NCBI GenBank assembly: GCA_025359805.1
Contig: JANYDU010000009.1
Span: forward strand, 62,001-126,000
Reading direction: 5' to 3'
From: Bacteroidota bacterium
GTDB taxonomy: Bacteria > Bacteroidota > Bacteroidia > UKL13-3
DNA: 64,000 nt
Shown: positions 52,111-61,293 of the stretch, piece after piece
Numbering within the stretch: position 1 is the first letter of the stretch
Layout: every line of letters begins with the position of its first letter
The notes under the pieces: generated by a model
What the model was told of the DNA's origin: nothing
What the model saw: the letters and a program-made list of their open reading frames with translations, nothing else
Database searches by the model: none
Made by a program: the position numbers and the translations under genes

Positions 52111-52428
52111 CTAAAAACTCAATTCCTCAATAGCTGTTTTAAACTCATTTACAGTTTTAAAATCCTTTTTTAGTTTTGCTTCTGCTAATCCTATCTCAAA
52201 CATTCTTATGGCAGCCGTTTCTTCTCCTTTGTGTTCTAAAATTTTTCCAAGTTGATAATAAGCGGCTACATAATGAACATCTTTTTCAATCACTTCATTA
52301 AATAATAAAAATGCACGAGCCATATTTTTTATCCCCAAATACTCCATAGCCAATGCATATTTTAAAAACAAATCATCAGGCTGCTGACGTTGAAATTCAA
52401 GTAATTTTTCTAATCGCGTATTTGACAT
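52111..52428 (-). CDS. Small tetratricopeptide-repeat protein
   Basis: 105 aa; DLFLKYALAMEYLGIKNMARAFLLFNEVIEKD and YVAAYYQLGKILEHKGEETAAIRMFEIGL TPR-like units. Confidence 0.8.
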   Translation of the reverse strand: MSNTRLEKLLEFQRQQPDDLFLKYALAMEYLGIKNMARAFLLFNEVIEKDVHYVAAYYQLGKILEHKGEETAAIRMFEIGLAEAKLKKDFKTVNEFKTAIEELSF

Positions 52429-52482
52429 TTCTATAAAAACAAAATTTAGCTACTTTTGTCTCCCTTTTTATAATAAAACAAT

Positions 52483-53220
52483 ATGAAGATTTTAGTTTGC
52501 ATCAGCAATGTGCCCGATACCACAACAAAAGTAACTTTTACTGATAACAACACGAAGTTTAATACAGTAGGAGTTCAATATATTATTAACCCTTATGATG
52601 AATTGGCTTTAACACGTGCATTAGAAATTACCGAAAAACAAACAGGAACTGTTACTGCTATTAATGTTGGATTGGCAGATGCCGAGCCAAGTATTCGTAA
52701 GGCTTTAGCAATTGGTGCTACTGATGCCGTGAGAATAAACGCAGACCCAACAGATGCGTATTTTGTTGCCGAACAAGTTGCTGCTTATGCAAAAGCGGAA
52801 AATTTTGATTTGATTTTAACTGGTCGTGAGTCTATAGATTATAACGGAGGACAAGTTGCCGGTTTATTAGGGGAAATGTTAAATTTTCCTTCGGTAAATG
52901 TGGTTACTGCAATTGAAATTGAAAATGGAATTGCTACAATGGAGCGTGATATTGATGGTGGAAAAGAAAAATTGACTTGCAAACTTCCTTTAGTTGCGAG
53001 TGCTCAAAAAGAGTTAACAGAACCTCGCATTCCTAACATGCGTGGCATTATGGCTGCCAGAACAAAACCATTAAAAGTTGTTGAACCAAACGGTGCAGAA
53101 AAAACATCAGCAACAATTTCTTTTGATATGCCACCTGCAAAGGGTTTGTGTAAAATGATTGCCCCCGAAAATGCAGAACAGTTAATTGATTTATTACATA
53201 ATGAGGCTAAAATAATTTAA
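52483..53220 (+). CDS. etfB: Electron transfer flavoprotein beta subunit
   Basis: MKILVCISNVPDTTTKVTF, LTGRESIDYNGGQVAGLLGEML, PRIPNMRGIMAARTKPLKV motifs. Confidence 0.96.
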   Translation: MKILVCISNVPDTTTKVTFTDNNTKFNTVGVQYIINPYDELALTRALEITEKQTGTVTAINVGLADAEPSIRKALAIGATDAVRINADPTDAYFVAEQVAAYAKAENFDLILTGRESIDYNGGQVAGLLGEMLNFPSVNVVTAIEIENGIATMERDIDGGKEKLTCKLPLVASAQKELTEPRIPNMRGIMAARTKPLKVVEPNGAEKTSATISFDMPPAKGLCKMIAPENAEQLIDLLHNEAKII

Positions 53221-53224
53221 GAAA

Positions 53225-54202
53225 ATGAGCATAATAGTATTCGCAGAAAGTACAGACGGAAATTTTAAAAAATCAACTTTAGAAGCAGTAGCTTATGCTG
53301 CCGAAGTTGCAAAAAATACATCCACAAATTGTGTTGCCGTTTCAATAGGAAATGTTGACGATTCAAAAGCATCAGAACTTGCAAAATTTGGTGCTGATAA
53401 AATTGTAAGTATCAAAAATGATAAGTTGATTGGCTTTGTTGCCGAGGCGTATGCCAAAGCTTTAGCCAATATTGCATCACAAGAAAATGCAACGGTAATT
53501 GTGGTTTCAAATACGTATTCGGGTAAAGCGATTGCACCTCGTGTGGCTGCAAAACTAAAAGCCGGAATTGTAAGTGGAGTTATTTCTTATCCTGATACTT
53601 CAAACGGATTTAAAATTCGCAAAACAGTATTTTCAGGAAAAGCATTTGCTGATGTAAATATTACAACTGCCGCTAAAGTTTTAGCTATTACACCAAATAC
53701 TTTTAATACCATTGAAAATAATAAAACTGCAAACATTATTTCGGTTGATGCTGGTTTAACGGATTCAGATTTTATTACACACTCTGTTGAAATTTCTCGC
53801 GCAAGCGGAAAAATCCCATTAACAGAAGCTGAAATTGTGGTGAGTGGAGGACGAGGATTAAAAGGCCCTGAGAATTGGGGATTAATTGAAAACTTAGCGG
53901 AAGCATTGGGCGCTGCAACAGCTTGTAGTAAACCTGTGAGTGATATGCATTGGAGGCCACATTCAGAACATGTTGGTCAAACCGGAATTACTATTAAGCC
54001 CAATTTATATATTGCAGTTGGAATTTCTGGAGCTATTCAACACCTTGCAGGGGTGAGTTCAAGCAAAGTAATTGTAGCCATTAATAAAGACCCTGAAGCG
54101 CCATTTTTTAAAGCTGCCGATTACGGAATTGTTGGAGATGCTTTTGAAGTGATGCCAAAAATTATTGAAGCAGCGAAAAAATTAAAAGCACAACATGCTT
54201 AA
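53225..54202 (+). CDS. etfA: Electron transfer flavoprotein alpha subunit
   Basis: VVSGGRGLKGPENW, HVGQTGITIKPNLYIAVGISGAIQHLAG, VAINKDPEAPFFKAADYGIVGD motifs. Confidence 0.97.
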   Translation: MSIIVFAESTDGNFKKSTLEAVAYAAEVAKNTSTNCVAVSIGNVDDSKASELAKFGADKIVSIKNDKLIGFVAEAYAKALANIASQENATVIVVSNTYSGKAIAPRVAAKLKAGIVSGVISYPDTSNGFKIRKTVFSGKAFADVNITTAAKVLAITPNTFNTIENNKTANIISVDAGLTDSDFITHSVEISRASGKIPLTEAEIVVSGGRGLKGPENWGLIENLAEALGAATACSKPVSDMHWRPHSEHVGQTGITIKPNLYIAVGISGAIQHLAGVSSSKVIVAINKDPEAPFFKAADYGIVGDAFEVMPKIIEAAKKLKAQHA

Positions 54203-54209
54203 AATAAAT

Positions 54210-54254
54210 CCTTCCTTGAGGAAGGTGGCTTGCGAAGCAAGAAGGTGTGTATGA
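54210..54254. repeat. Short double-hairpin intergenic repeat-like element
   Basis: CCTTCC-TTGA-GGAAGG perfect inverted repeat followed by CTTGC-GAA-GCAAG inverted repeat and AAGGTGTGTATGA. Confidence 0.5.
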
Positions 54255-54257
54255 CTA

Positions 54258-54602
54258 TCAAAATAAGTCCCACACATTAATACGAAACCAAAGGTGCAAA
54301 TAGCATAAAAATAAAATGCCAAATGCAACTCCAAATGCCCAAAGCATGCCTAAAAATTTTCCTCCTGCATTTTTTCCTAACGTAAAAATTCTCACGGTTA
54401 AATTTTCGCTGATATTATCAATCCAATTATAAGCAGGATATAAAATAAAAATCATTAAAGCCATTCCGATTAAAGTTGCTTTTAATGGATGAGTGGCGTG
54501 CTTATAGCCCATTAAAAAATCAGTAATTAATGTGGTAATTAAATTAACTGTAAGAATAGAAATTACGAAAATGAGAAAGTTTACAAACTTCCGATAACTC
54601 AT
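54258..54602 (-). CDS. Small hypothetical membrane protein
   Basis: 114 aa, about three predicted TM segments; ends 6 nt before the adjacent AAA+ gene on the same strand. Confidence 0.6.
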   Translation of the reverse strand: MSYRKFVNFLIFVISILTVNLITTLITDFLMGYKHATHPLKATLIGMALMIFILYPAYNWIDNISENLTVRIFTLGKNAGGKFLGMLWAFGVAFGILFLCYLHLWFRINVWDLF

Positions 54603-54607
54603 CAGTA

Positions 54608-57229
54608 TTAAGAATTATTTTGTTTAAAACCGATTGAAGTTTTGGTAGAAATTTTTGTATAGTCAATTTTAAATTCTTCTACATCTTCAAATTTCAAAAC
54701 ATGAATCATGTCTGTTGTTCGTTCTGCTGGATCTAATTTGGCTAATCTCAAGTGTTGATTTTTTATCGATTCTTCAATAATTTTTCTGACGTTACGTGCA
54801 TTGCCAAAATATTTGTTTCGGGTATCAAATAAAAATTGCATGTATGCTTTTAGATGCTCTTTGGCTTTATCTTCAAGTGTTATGCTATTGTTTGCAAACA
54901 TTTTTATGGCAATATCATAGAGTTGTTCTGCAGATGAATCTTCAAAAGTAAATTCCCTATCAAAACGAGAACTTAAACCGGGATTAGATTCTAAAAATTG
55001 TTTCATGTTATCAGTATAACCCGCAACAATTACAATAAGATCTCCACGGTTATCCTCCATTCGTTTTAAAATAGTTTCGATGGCTTCTTTTCCAAAATCA
55101 TTTTCGCCACCTTCAGAAAGAGAATAAGCTTCATCAATGAATAAAACTCCTCCCATTGCTTTATTTAAAATTTCATTTGTTTTGATAGCTGTTTGTCCAA
55201 CATATCCACCTACCAAACTTTGTCTATCGCACTCTACTAAATTTCCTCTTTCTAATATTCCAAGAGCTTTATAAATTTGTGAAAGCAAACGAGCAACAGT
55301 TGTTTTTCCTGTGCCTGGATTACCTGTAAATACTGCATGTAACGAAAAGCTCTGACGAATATCTTTTCCAATCTCTTTATAAAAACGAACCAATTTTACC
55401 AACTCATCAATTTCATTTTTGATATTATTAAGCCCAATCATTGCGTGCAATGTGTTGAGTGCCGATTTTAACAAATCTTCATCAATTGGAATATCTGCAA
55501 TGCTTCTTGTTTTCTCTCCAAATATTTTTGCAATGTCTTCTGGTTTAATAGTTGAAAGTTCTTCTTTACTCAACTCGTTAGGATTTGAATTTTGCATCAA
55601 ACGTAAACCCATATTCATTTTACTTTCATCAATTAATGAATTTACATAACGCGCATTTCCAAAAGTTTTGTCACGTTCACGATAAGAATCTACTAATTTT
55701 TTATAAAGAAATTCTTTGCCTTCAGGGCTAAAAACAATAGACCGTTTTGCGGCAGTATATTCTGCAATCAACATTAAATCTTGAGGAGTGTAGTCGGGAA
55801 AATCATAATACATATTGAATCTAGATTTGAGTCCTGGATTGGATTCCAAAAAGTTGGTCATTTCTTCTGGATATCCGGCAACAATAATTGCCAAATCACC
55901 GTCACCATCACTCATTTCTTTTAATAAAATTTCAATTGCTTCTTTTCCAAAATCTTTTGAATCATCATTTTTACGAGCAAGTGCATAAGCCTCATCAATA
56001 AAGAGAATTCCACCTTTTGCTTTTTTAATAATCTCTTTTGTTTTGGGCGCAGTTTGCCCGATGTATTCGGCTACAATATCACTTCTATCTACTTCAACTA
56101 CATGTCCTTTACTAAGTAAGCCTAACTCTTGATAAATTTTACCTAACATTTTTGCAACGGTAGTTTTTCCTGTACCTGGATTTCCCGTAAAAACTGCATG
56201 TAAATTTATTTTATCGGCATCCTCAAAACCTTTCTCTTTTCTTAATTTAATAAAGTTGAGATAGGTGGTATATTCTTTTACTTTTTTCTTAATGGAATCG
56301 AGCCCAATTAAATCATCCAATCCTTTTAATACATTGTGAACTGCATTTTCATCAGGCAATTTTAATTTATCATTAACAAGTTTTGCTTTTGGCTTTTGAG
56401 AGAGATTTTTTATCAATTCTGTTTCATCAATAAATACATCACCAACTTCAAATGGAACCGAAGTAATTATTTGATCCATAAATACTACATCAACTGAATA
56501 AATATCATTTCCCCATGTTCCTTTTTGGTCAGAACCCCAACCGATAGTACATTCAAAATTTGGATCTTTTGTATTTACGTGAATAAGTTTTTCAATCGTT
56601 CCTTTTAATTGTCCGCTGTGGGTTTTAAAATTAAAGAACATTTCGCAAGCCCAAGTATCTTTAGCTTCTACATTATTTTCACAATTTACTTCAACCCAAA
56701 CATAACGCGTTTCAACGCAATTAAAACCAACAATATATTTCCTGTCTTTTTTAGGAAGATTTGTATCAGGACCTTCGTATAATTTTACATTAATTAAATT
56801 AAAATATGGGTTAACAGTTTCAGTAACTATTCCTTCATCTTCAACGTAAAAAACTTTTTCGGCAACAAAAATATTATCAATCCATGCTTCCCATCTATAG
56901 CTTCCTTTTTTCCAATAAGCACCATGAGTTTTTACTCCCCAACCTTCGCGCACATAAACAATATTTTCATCTTTTCTAATTGTTCTGTCGGCTACCAAAT
57001 TGGCTATTTCAGTTCCATCTATATTGTTCACGCATTTTAAACTCATACGTACATCCCAATCTTCTTCATCAAATAATTTATTGAAGAATGAAAGCTCGCA
57101 ATAAATAAAAGTGCACTCTGCCTCATCATACACCAAACGATATTTTTTTTCATTATTGGCAAGCCACTCAGTTGAACCAAATATTTTAAGGTCTCTGAAT
57201 TTATAATGTACAGGTTTATCTTTAGTCAT
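54608..57229 (-). CDS. CbxX/CfxQ (SpoVK-like) AAA+ ATPase with two AAA+ modules and a duplicated N-terminal domain
   Basis: Two Walker A (AVFTGNPGTGKTTVAK / AVFTGNPGTGKTTVAR) and two Walker B (GGILFIDEAYAL / GGVLFIDEAYSL) motifs; 873 aa. Confidence 0.9.
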   Translation of the reverse strand: MTKDKPVHYKFRDLKIFGSTEWLANNEKKYRLVYDEAECTFIYCELSFFNKLFDEEDWDVRMSLKCVNNIDGTEIANLVADRTIRKDENIVYVREGWGVKTHGAYWKKGSYRWEAWIDNIFVAEKVFYVEDEGIVTETVNPYFNLINVKLYEGPDTNLPKKDRKYIVGFNCVETRYVWVEVNCENNVEAKDTWACEMFFNFKTHSGQLKGTIEKLIHVNTKDPNFECTIGWGSDQKGTWGNDIYSVDVVFMDQIITSVPFEVGDVFIDETELIKNLSQKPKAKLVNDKLKLPDENAVHNVLKGLDDLIGLDSIKKKVKEYTTYLNFIKLRKEKGFEDADKINLHAVFTGNPGTGKTTVAKMLGKIYQELGLLSKGHVVEVDRSDIVAEYIGQTAPKTKEIIKKAKGGILFIDEAYALARKNDDSKDFGKEAIEILLKEMSDGDGDLAIIVAGYPEEMTNFLESNPGLKSRFNMYYDFPDYTPQDLMLIAEYTAAKRSIVFSPEGKEFLYKKLVDSYRERDKTFGNARYVNSLIDESKMNMGLRLMQNSNPNELSKEELSTIKPEDIAKIFGEKTRSIADIPIDEDLLKSALNTLHAMIGLNNIKNEIDELVKLVRFYKEIGKDIRQSFSLHAVFTGNPGTGKTTVARLLSQIYKALGILERGNLVECDRQSLVGGYVGQTAIKTNEILNKAMGGVLFIDEAYSLSEGGENDFGKEAIETILKRMEDNRGDLIVIVAGYTDNMKQFLESNPGLSSRFDREFTFEDSSAEQLYDIAIKMFANNSITLEDKAKEHLKAYMQFLFDTRNKYFGNARNVRKIIEESIKNQHLRLAKLDPAERTTDMIHVLKFEDVEEFKIDYTKISTKTSIGFKQNNS

Positions 57230-57448
57230 AATTTTTGTATGATGTGTTACAAATACGTTGCTAATTTCATATAAGATTTATGAATAAAAATAAGGTTATA
57301 TGGTTATGCTATAAGATTCGTTAAATCAGACAAATATAATATTCACAACAGAACTAAAAGTGTATATTAGTTTTTAATTTATTAAAAAAGCCAACGAATA
57401 ATTTGTTGTTTATGCAAACAATAATAGATTTGCAGTCCTTTAAAAAAA

Positions 57449-57535
57449 GGAGAGGTGCCTGAGTGGCCGAAAGGGACAGTTTGCTAAACTGTTGTACTCG
57501 CAAGGGTACCGAGGGTTCGAATCCCTCCCTCTCCG
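57449..57535 (+). tRNA. tRNA-Ser (anticodon GCT)
   Basis: GGAGAGG...CCTCTCC acceptor stem, anticodon arm ACAGTTTGCTAAACTGT, long class II variable arm, GGTTCGAATCC T-arm. Confidence 0.95.
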
Positions 57536-57623
57536 CACTTTAAAGTAAAATTCGGGGTGTATCATGCTAAGGCGTTACTGGTATTGCACCTCGTTAAAAA
57601 TAAAAAGATACTATAAGATACTT

Positions 57624-57697
57624 CGGGGTGTAGCGTAGCCTGGTATCGCGCCACATTTGGGATGTGGAGGTCGTAGGTTCAAATCCTGCCACCCCGA
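57624..57697 (+). tRNA. tRNA-Pro (anticodon TGG)
   Basis: CGGGGTG...CACCCCG acceptor stem, anticodon arm CCACATTTGGGATGTGG, GGTTCAAATCC T-arm. Confidence 0.95.
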
Positions 57698-57698
57698 C

Positions 57699-57733
57699 AA
57701 AAAAGCTTAACTAAAAACGTTAGGCTTTTTTTA
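57699..57733 (+). terminator. Putative intrinsic terminator after tRNA-Pro
   Basis: AAAAAGCTTAAC-TAAAAAC-GTTAGGCTTTTTTT hairpin and T-tract. Confidence 0.65.
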
Positions 57734-57744
57734 TTTTTATATTC

Positions 57745-57957
57745 ATGCAATATTTTGTTTACATCATCTTCAGTAAAAAATTAAATAAATTCTATACTGG
57801 ATTTACTGAAAATATTGACAATCGATTGTTACAACATAATAGTGGAATAAGTACTTTTACTTCAAGAGGAATACCATGGGAGCTCAAACATTTTTTTATT
57901 GTTGAATCTATTCAAGCAGCGAAAATTCTTGAGAAAGAGATTAAAAGCGTAAACTAA
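57745..57957 (+). CDS. Short GIY-YIG nuclease-family protein
   Basis: YFVYIIFSKKLNKFYTGFTENIDNRLLQHNSG...SRGIPWELKHFF matches the YhbQ-like GIY-YIG pattern; 70 aa. Confidence 0.85.
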   Translation: MQYFVYIIFSKKLNKFYTGFTENIDNRLLQHNSGISTFTSRGIPWELKHFFIVESIQAAKILEKEIKSVN

Positions 57958-59030
57958 TTTTCAACTTCTGGCATTTCAATCCATTGTATAATGAGTTTGT
58001 ATCCCAATGTTAAAATTACTGCGCCTAGAAATAAGCCTAAAAATCCTTGATAAAATAATCCTCCAATTGCGCCCAAAAAAACAACAATCATGGGAGCTGG
58101 TGCACCACGACCTAACAAAATGGGTTTTAAAAAATTATCGGATAATAAAACTAATCCTATCCAAATAGTGAAAATTGTAGCCGTAAAAGTATCAGTAACG
58201 GAGAACATATAAATTATGATTGGAATGGCGATTAATCCAATTCCAACTTGGATAATGGCAAGTACTAAACAAATTATGGTCCATAAACCTGCAAATGGCA
58301 CTCCTGCTGCAAAAAAGCCAATACCTGCCAATACGGATTGAATGGCCGCCATACCTAAAATTCCACGTACAACATTTCGTATAGTGACTACAATTATTGA
58401 AGAAAAATTTACGGCATCCTTACCTACTAATTTTGTAAATACTTTGCTTGATGTATGGCTAACTTCTTTTGAATAAAAAAGTAAAACTCCTGAAATAATG
58501 ATAGACACTATAAATTGCAAAATACCCATACTAATTCCAGCAAGAGCAGATAGTATCCAAGCTCCTCCAACTTTTAATTCTTCAGCATATTTTATAGCTG
58601 CTTCTGATAAATGTTCGGAGGCCAATTTCCAAATATCAATAATAGGCTTTGCAATCGAAGGCCAATTTGCAACCATATCATTTGGTGGCGGAATTAATGG
58701 TTTCCCTTGTTTATAAATGTCTTCCAAATAACCAATTCCGTTATATAATGATTGCCCTAAAATGATGCTTGGAATCACAATTACGCTAATCATAATAAGT
58801 GTAATAATAATGGCGGCAATTGATTTTTTGCCTCTAAATAATTTAGTAAAATGAGTGAATACTGGAAACAAAGCAATAGAAATAACAGCCCCCCAAATCA
58901 ACATTAAAATAAAAGGTTTTAAAATGTCAATACACCAAGTTAATAATAAAAATAACAAACCTAAACGGATAAGAGTATCTACTATTTTTTCAAAATGAAT
59001 GGGTGATGAATTTCGTTTATTAGATTCCAT
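57954..59030 (-). CDS. AI-2E family transporter (PerM/YdiK-like)
   Basis: 358 aa; polytopic, VIPSIILGQSLYNGI, GVPFAGLWTIICLVLAIIQVG, LSDNFLKPILLGRGAPAPMIVVFLGAIGGL motifs. Confidence 0.92.
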   Translation of the reverse strand: MESNKRNSSPIHFEKIVDTLIRLGLLFLLLTWCIDILKPFILMLIWGAVISIALFPVFTHFTKLFRGKKSIAAIIITLIMISVIVIPSIILGQSLYNGIGYLEDIYKQGKPLIPPPNDMVANWPSIAKPIIDIWKLASEHLSEAAIKYAEELKVGGAWILSALAGISMGILQFIVSIIISGVLLFYSKEVSHTSSKVFTKLVGKDAVNFSSIIVVTIRNVVRGILGMAAIQSVLAGIGFFAAGVPFAGLWTIICLVLAIIQVGIGLIAIPIIIYMFSVTDTFTATIFTIWIGLVLLSDNFLKPILLGRGAPAPMIVVFLGAIGGLFYQGFLGLFLGAVILTLGYKLIIQWIEMPEVEN

Positions 59031-59083
59031 ATTTTAATAATTTTATTACTGCATAATTACATTTTGAATCCTTAATTCAATTT

Positions 59084-60157
59084 TTATTTTATTTTGGGAG
59101 TAATCGTATTTTTTATCTTTATGGTATCCATTTTATTCACAATACTTTTTGATGTATCTGGTTTTATAGGTGAAATTATTTTGTTTGGAGGTGCAATTTC
59201 TGTTGGCCATATTCTTAATCCATATTCTGATGAGCCACGTAACATGCTTGCTACGGCAATATATTTCATACTTTTAATGAAGGCTATATCTCGCACTACA
59301 TTTCCACTGCTTTCAATTTTGCTAATCAGTTTTCCTGTTTCCACTTCCCAAATTTTTATGGAGCCATCGTTACAACCTGTTACTGCATATTTTGAATCAT
59401 CAGTAAAAGCAACCGCAGTAACTTTCCAACAATCAACAGGAAGTTTACGTATTTCTTTTCCTGTTTTAACATCCCAAATGCGAGCACTTTTATCATTTGA
59501 TCCACTAATTAAATACAAACTATTTTTACTGATATCAATTGAATTTACCGCATCAGTATGTCCATCAAAAGTTCGAGTAACTTGAAGACTTGTTAAACTG
59601 TATACTTTTATTTTAGGCTCGGCACCTGCTACAAATAAATAGCGAGGTTCAGTATTCATGATGGCTAATGAATTTACTGCTTGGAAATTATTAATTGCTC
59701 TAAAAGGCTTGCCAGATGCAATGTCCCAAGCAATAATGGTTTTGTCATCAGAGCCTGAAAATAAATATCGTGAGGCGTTATCAAACAATAAACAATTGAT
59801 ATTTCCACGGTGTCCTTCAAAGTTTCTAACCCTAAAAATAGAGTCCCAAATTTTAACCATATAATCACTACTTCCACTGGCTAATAATTTTCCCGTTCTA
59901 TTAAATCGAAGTGAATTTACCGGAGCAAGATGACCAACGAGTGGACGAATAAAAGTAAACGGACTGTCAGCACTATATATATTGATATTTTTATCCCATG
60001 ATCCTGTTGCCATTAAATTACCTATTGGCGAAATGGCTACAGCATCAATATCATTGGTGTGATTAGGTAAAATAAAAGTGGGTTCAGTTATTATTTTTTG
60101 GGCAAACACATTGGTTACAAGAGATGAAATAAAAAATAGCAGTAAAGTTTTTTTCAT
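59084..60157 (-). CDS. Secreted/periplasmic WD40-repeat protein
   Basis: Signal peptide; repeats such as GHLAPVNSLRFNRTGKLLASGSSDYMVKIWD and GHTDAVNSIDISKNSLYLISGSNDKSARIWD. Confidence 0.9.
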   Translation of the reverse strand: MKKTLLLFFISSLVTNVFAQKIITEPTFILPNHTNDIDAVAISPIGNLMATGSWDKNINIYSADSPFTFIRPLVGHLAPVNSLRFNRTGKLLASGSSDYMVKIWDSIFRVRNFEGHRGNINCLLFDNASRYLFSGSDDKTIIAWDIASGKPFRAINNFQAVNSLAIMNTEPRYLFVAGAEPKIKVYSLTSLQVTRTFDGHTDAVNSIDISKNSLYLISGSNDKSARIWDVKTGKEIRKLPVDCWKVTAVAFTDDSKYAVTGCNDGSIKIWEVETGKLISKIESSGNVVRDIAFIKSMKYIAVASMLRGSSEYGLRIWPTEIAPPNKIISPIKPDTSKSIVNKMDTIKIKNTITPKIK

Positions 60158-60380
60158 GTGTAATAATTCAATTAATGATACAATGATGAGAAAAAAAATC
60201 CTGAGATTATTAACAAGTTATAGATAGATTTTTAGGATATAATTAAAGAGTACTACCGTAACTATTATTACTTTCGAACTCATATTTCCACTCGTAACAT
60301 AAATATATTTCAACTCGACAAAATTATTTTTTATACTCCTAACTTTTATCATACTTTAGCAAAATCTCAATTATTAACTA

Positions 60381-61289
60381 ATGGAAAAGCTAATTCAACA
60401 AATAGAAGAAAAATATAAAGCACTTGGGCAAAATCCTGAAACCTATTTAAAAGGATTACTGCATAGCAAACCATTAAATTATTGGGATTATGTGCAGGTT
60501 GATGCGCTACTCAATTTACAAACACCAAGAACTGATTTTGCAGATGAGATGATATTTATTATTTATCATCAAGTAACAGAATTGATGTTAAAATTAATTA
60601 AGCACGAAATAAGTCAGATTGTATTTGTTGATGAAATTGATACAAAAATATTTGCAGAGAAAGTAGATCGTGCATCCCGATACACTGAAATTCTTACATC
60701 CTCTTTTGGTGTAATGTCGAGAGGGATGAATTATGAAGATTATAATAAATTTAGATTATCGCTTGCACCTGCCAGTGGATTTCAATCCGTTCAGTTTAGA
60801 GAAATTGAATTGTACACCACAAATATTATCAATTTAGTTAAAACAGAGTTTAAAGAAAAAGCCACAACTATTGAAAATTCCTTTAATTATTTGTATTGGT
60901 TAGATGCTGGATTAGATAGACGAACGGGCAAAAAAAGTTTAACACTTTTACAGTTTGAGGAAAAATATTTGGCTCATTTAATTGAAACGGCAAATAGTTG
61001 TAAAACTATCAATATGAATACCAAGTTTACAACGATAAAAACAGATGATGTTAATTATGAAACATTAAAAAATGCGTTGCGAAAATTTGATTATTTGTTT
61101 AATGTAAAATGGCCATTAACGCATTTAGAAACTGCGGAATCCTATTTGATTGAAGCTGGAGTTAAACGTGCCGCCACGGGAATGAGTGATTGGCAAAAAT
61201 ATTTGCATCCATCCTATCAACGTAGAATATTTTTTCCTGAAATTTGGAGTGAAGAAGAACTGAAAAATTGGGGAAATTTTGCTCTGTAA
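60381..61289 (+). CDS. kynA: Tryptophan 2,3-dioxygenase
   Basis: LNLQTPRTDFADEMIFIIYHQVTELMLKLIKHE, SGFQSVQFREIEL, SYLIEAGVKRAATGMSDWQKYLHPSYQRRIFFPEIW motifs. Confidence 0.93.
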   Translation: MEKLIQQIEEKYKALGQNPETYLKGLLHSKPLNYWDYVQVDALLNLQTPRTDFADEMIFIIYHQVTELMLKLIKHEISQIVFVDEIDTKIFAEKVDRASRYTEILTSSFGVMSRGMNYEDYNKFRLSLAPASGFQSVQFREIELYTTNIINLVKTEFKEKATTIENSFNYLYWLDAGLDRRTGKKSLTLLQFEEKYLAHLIETANSCKTINMNTKFTTIKTDDVNYETLKNALRKFDYLFNVKWPLTHLETAESYLIEAGVKRAATGMSDWQKYLHPSYQRRIFFPEIWSEEELKNWGNFAL

Positions 61290-61293
61290 TCGC

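Noticed and set aside
59094-59585. 163-aa plus-strand ORF opposite the WD40 gene
   Set aside because: Shadow of WD40 repeats; the minus-strand protein has clear repeats and a signal peptide.
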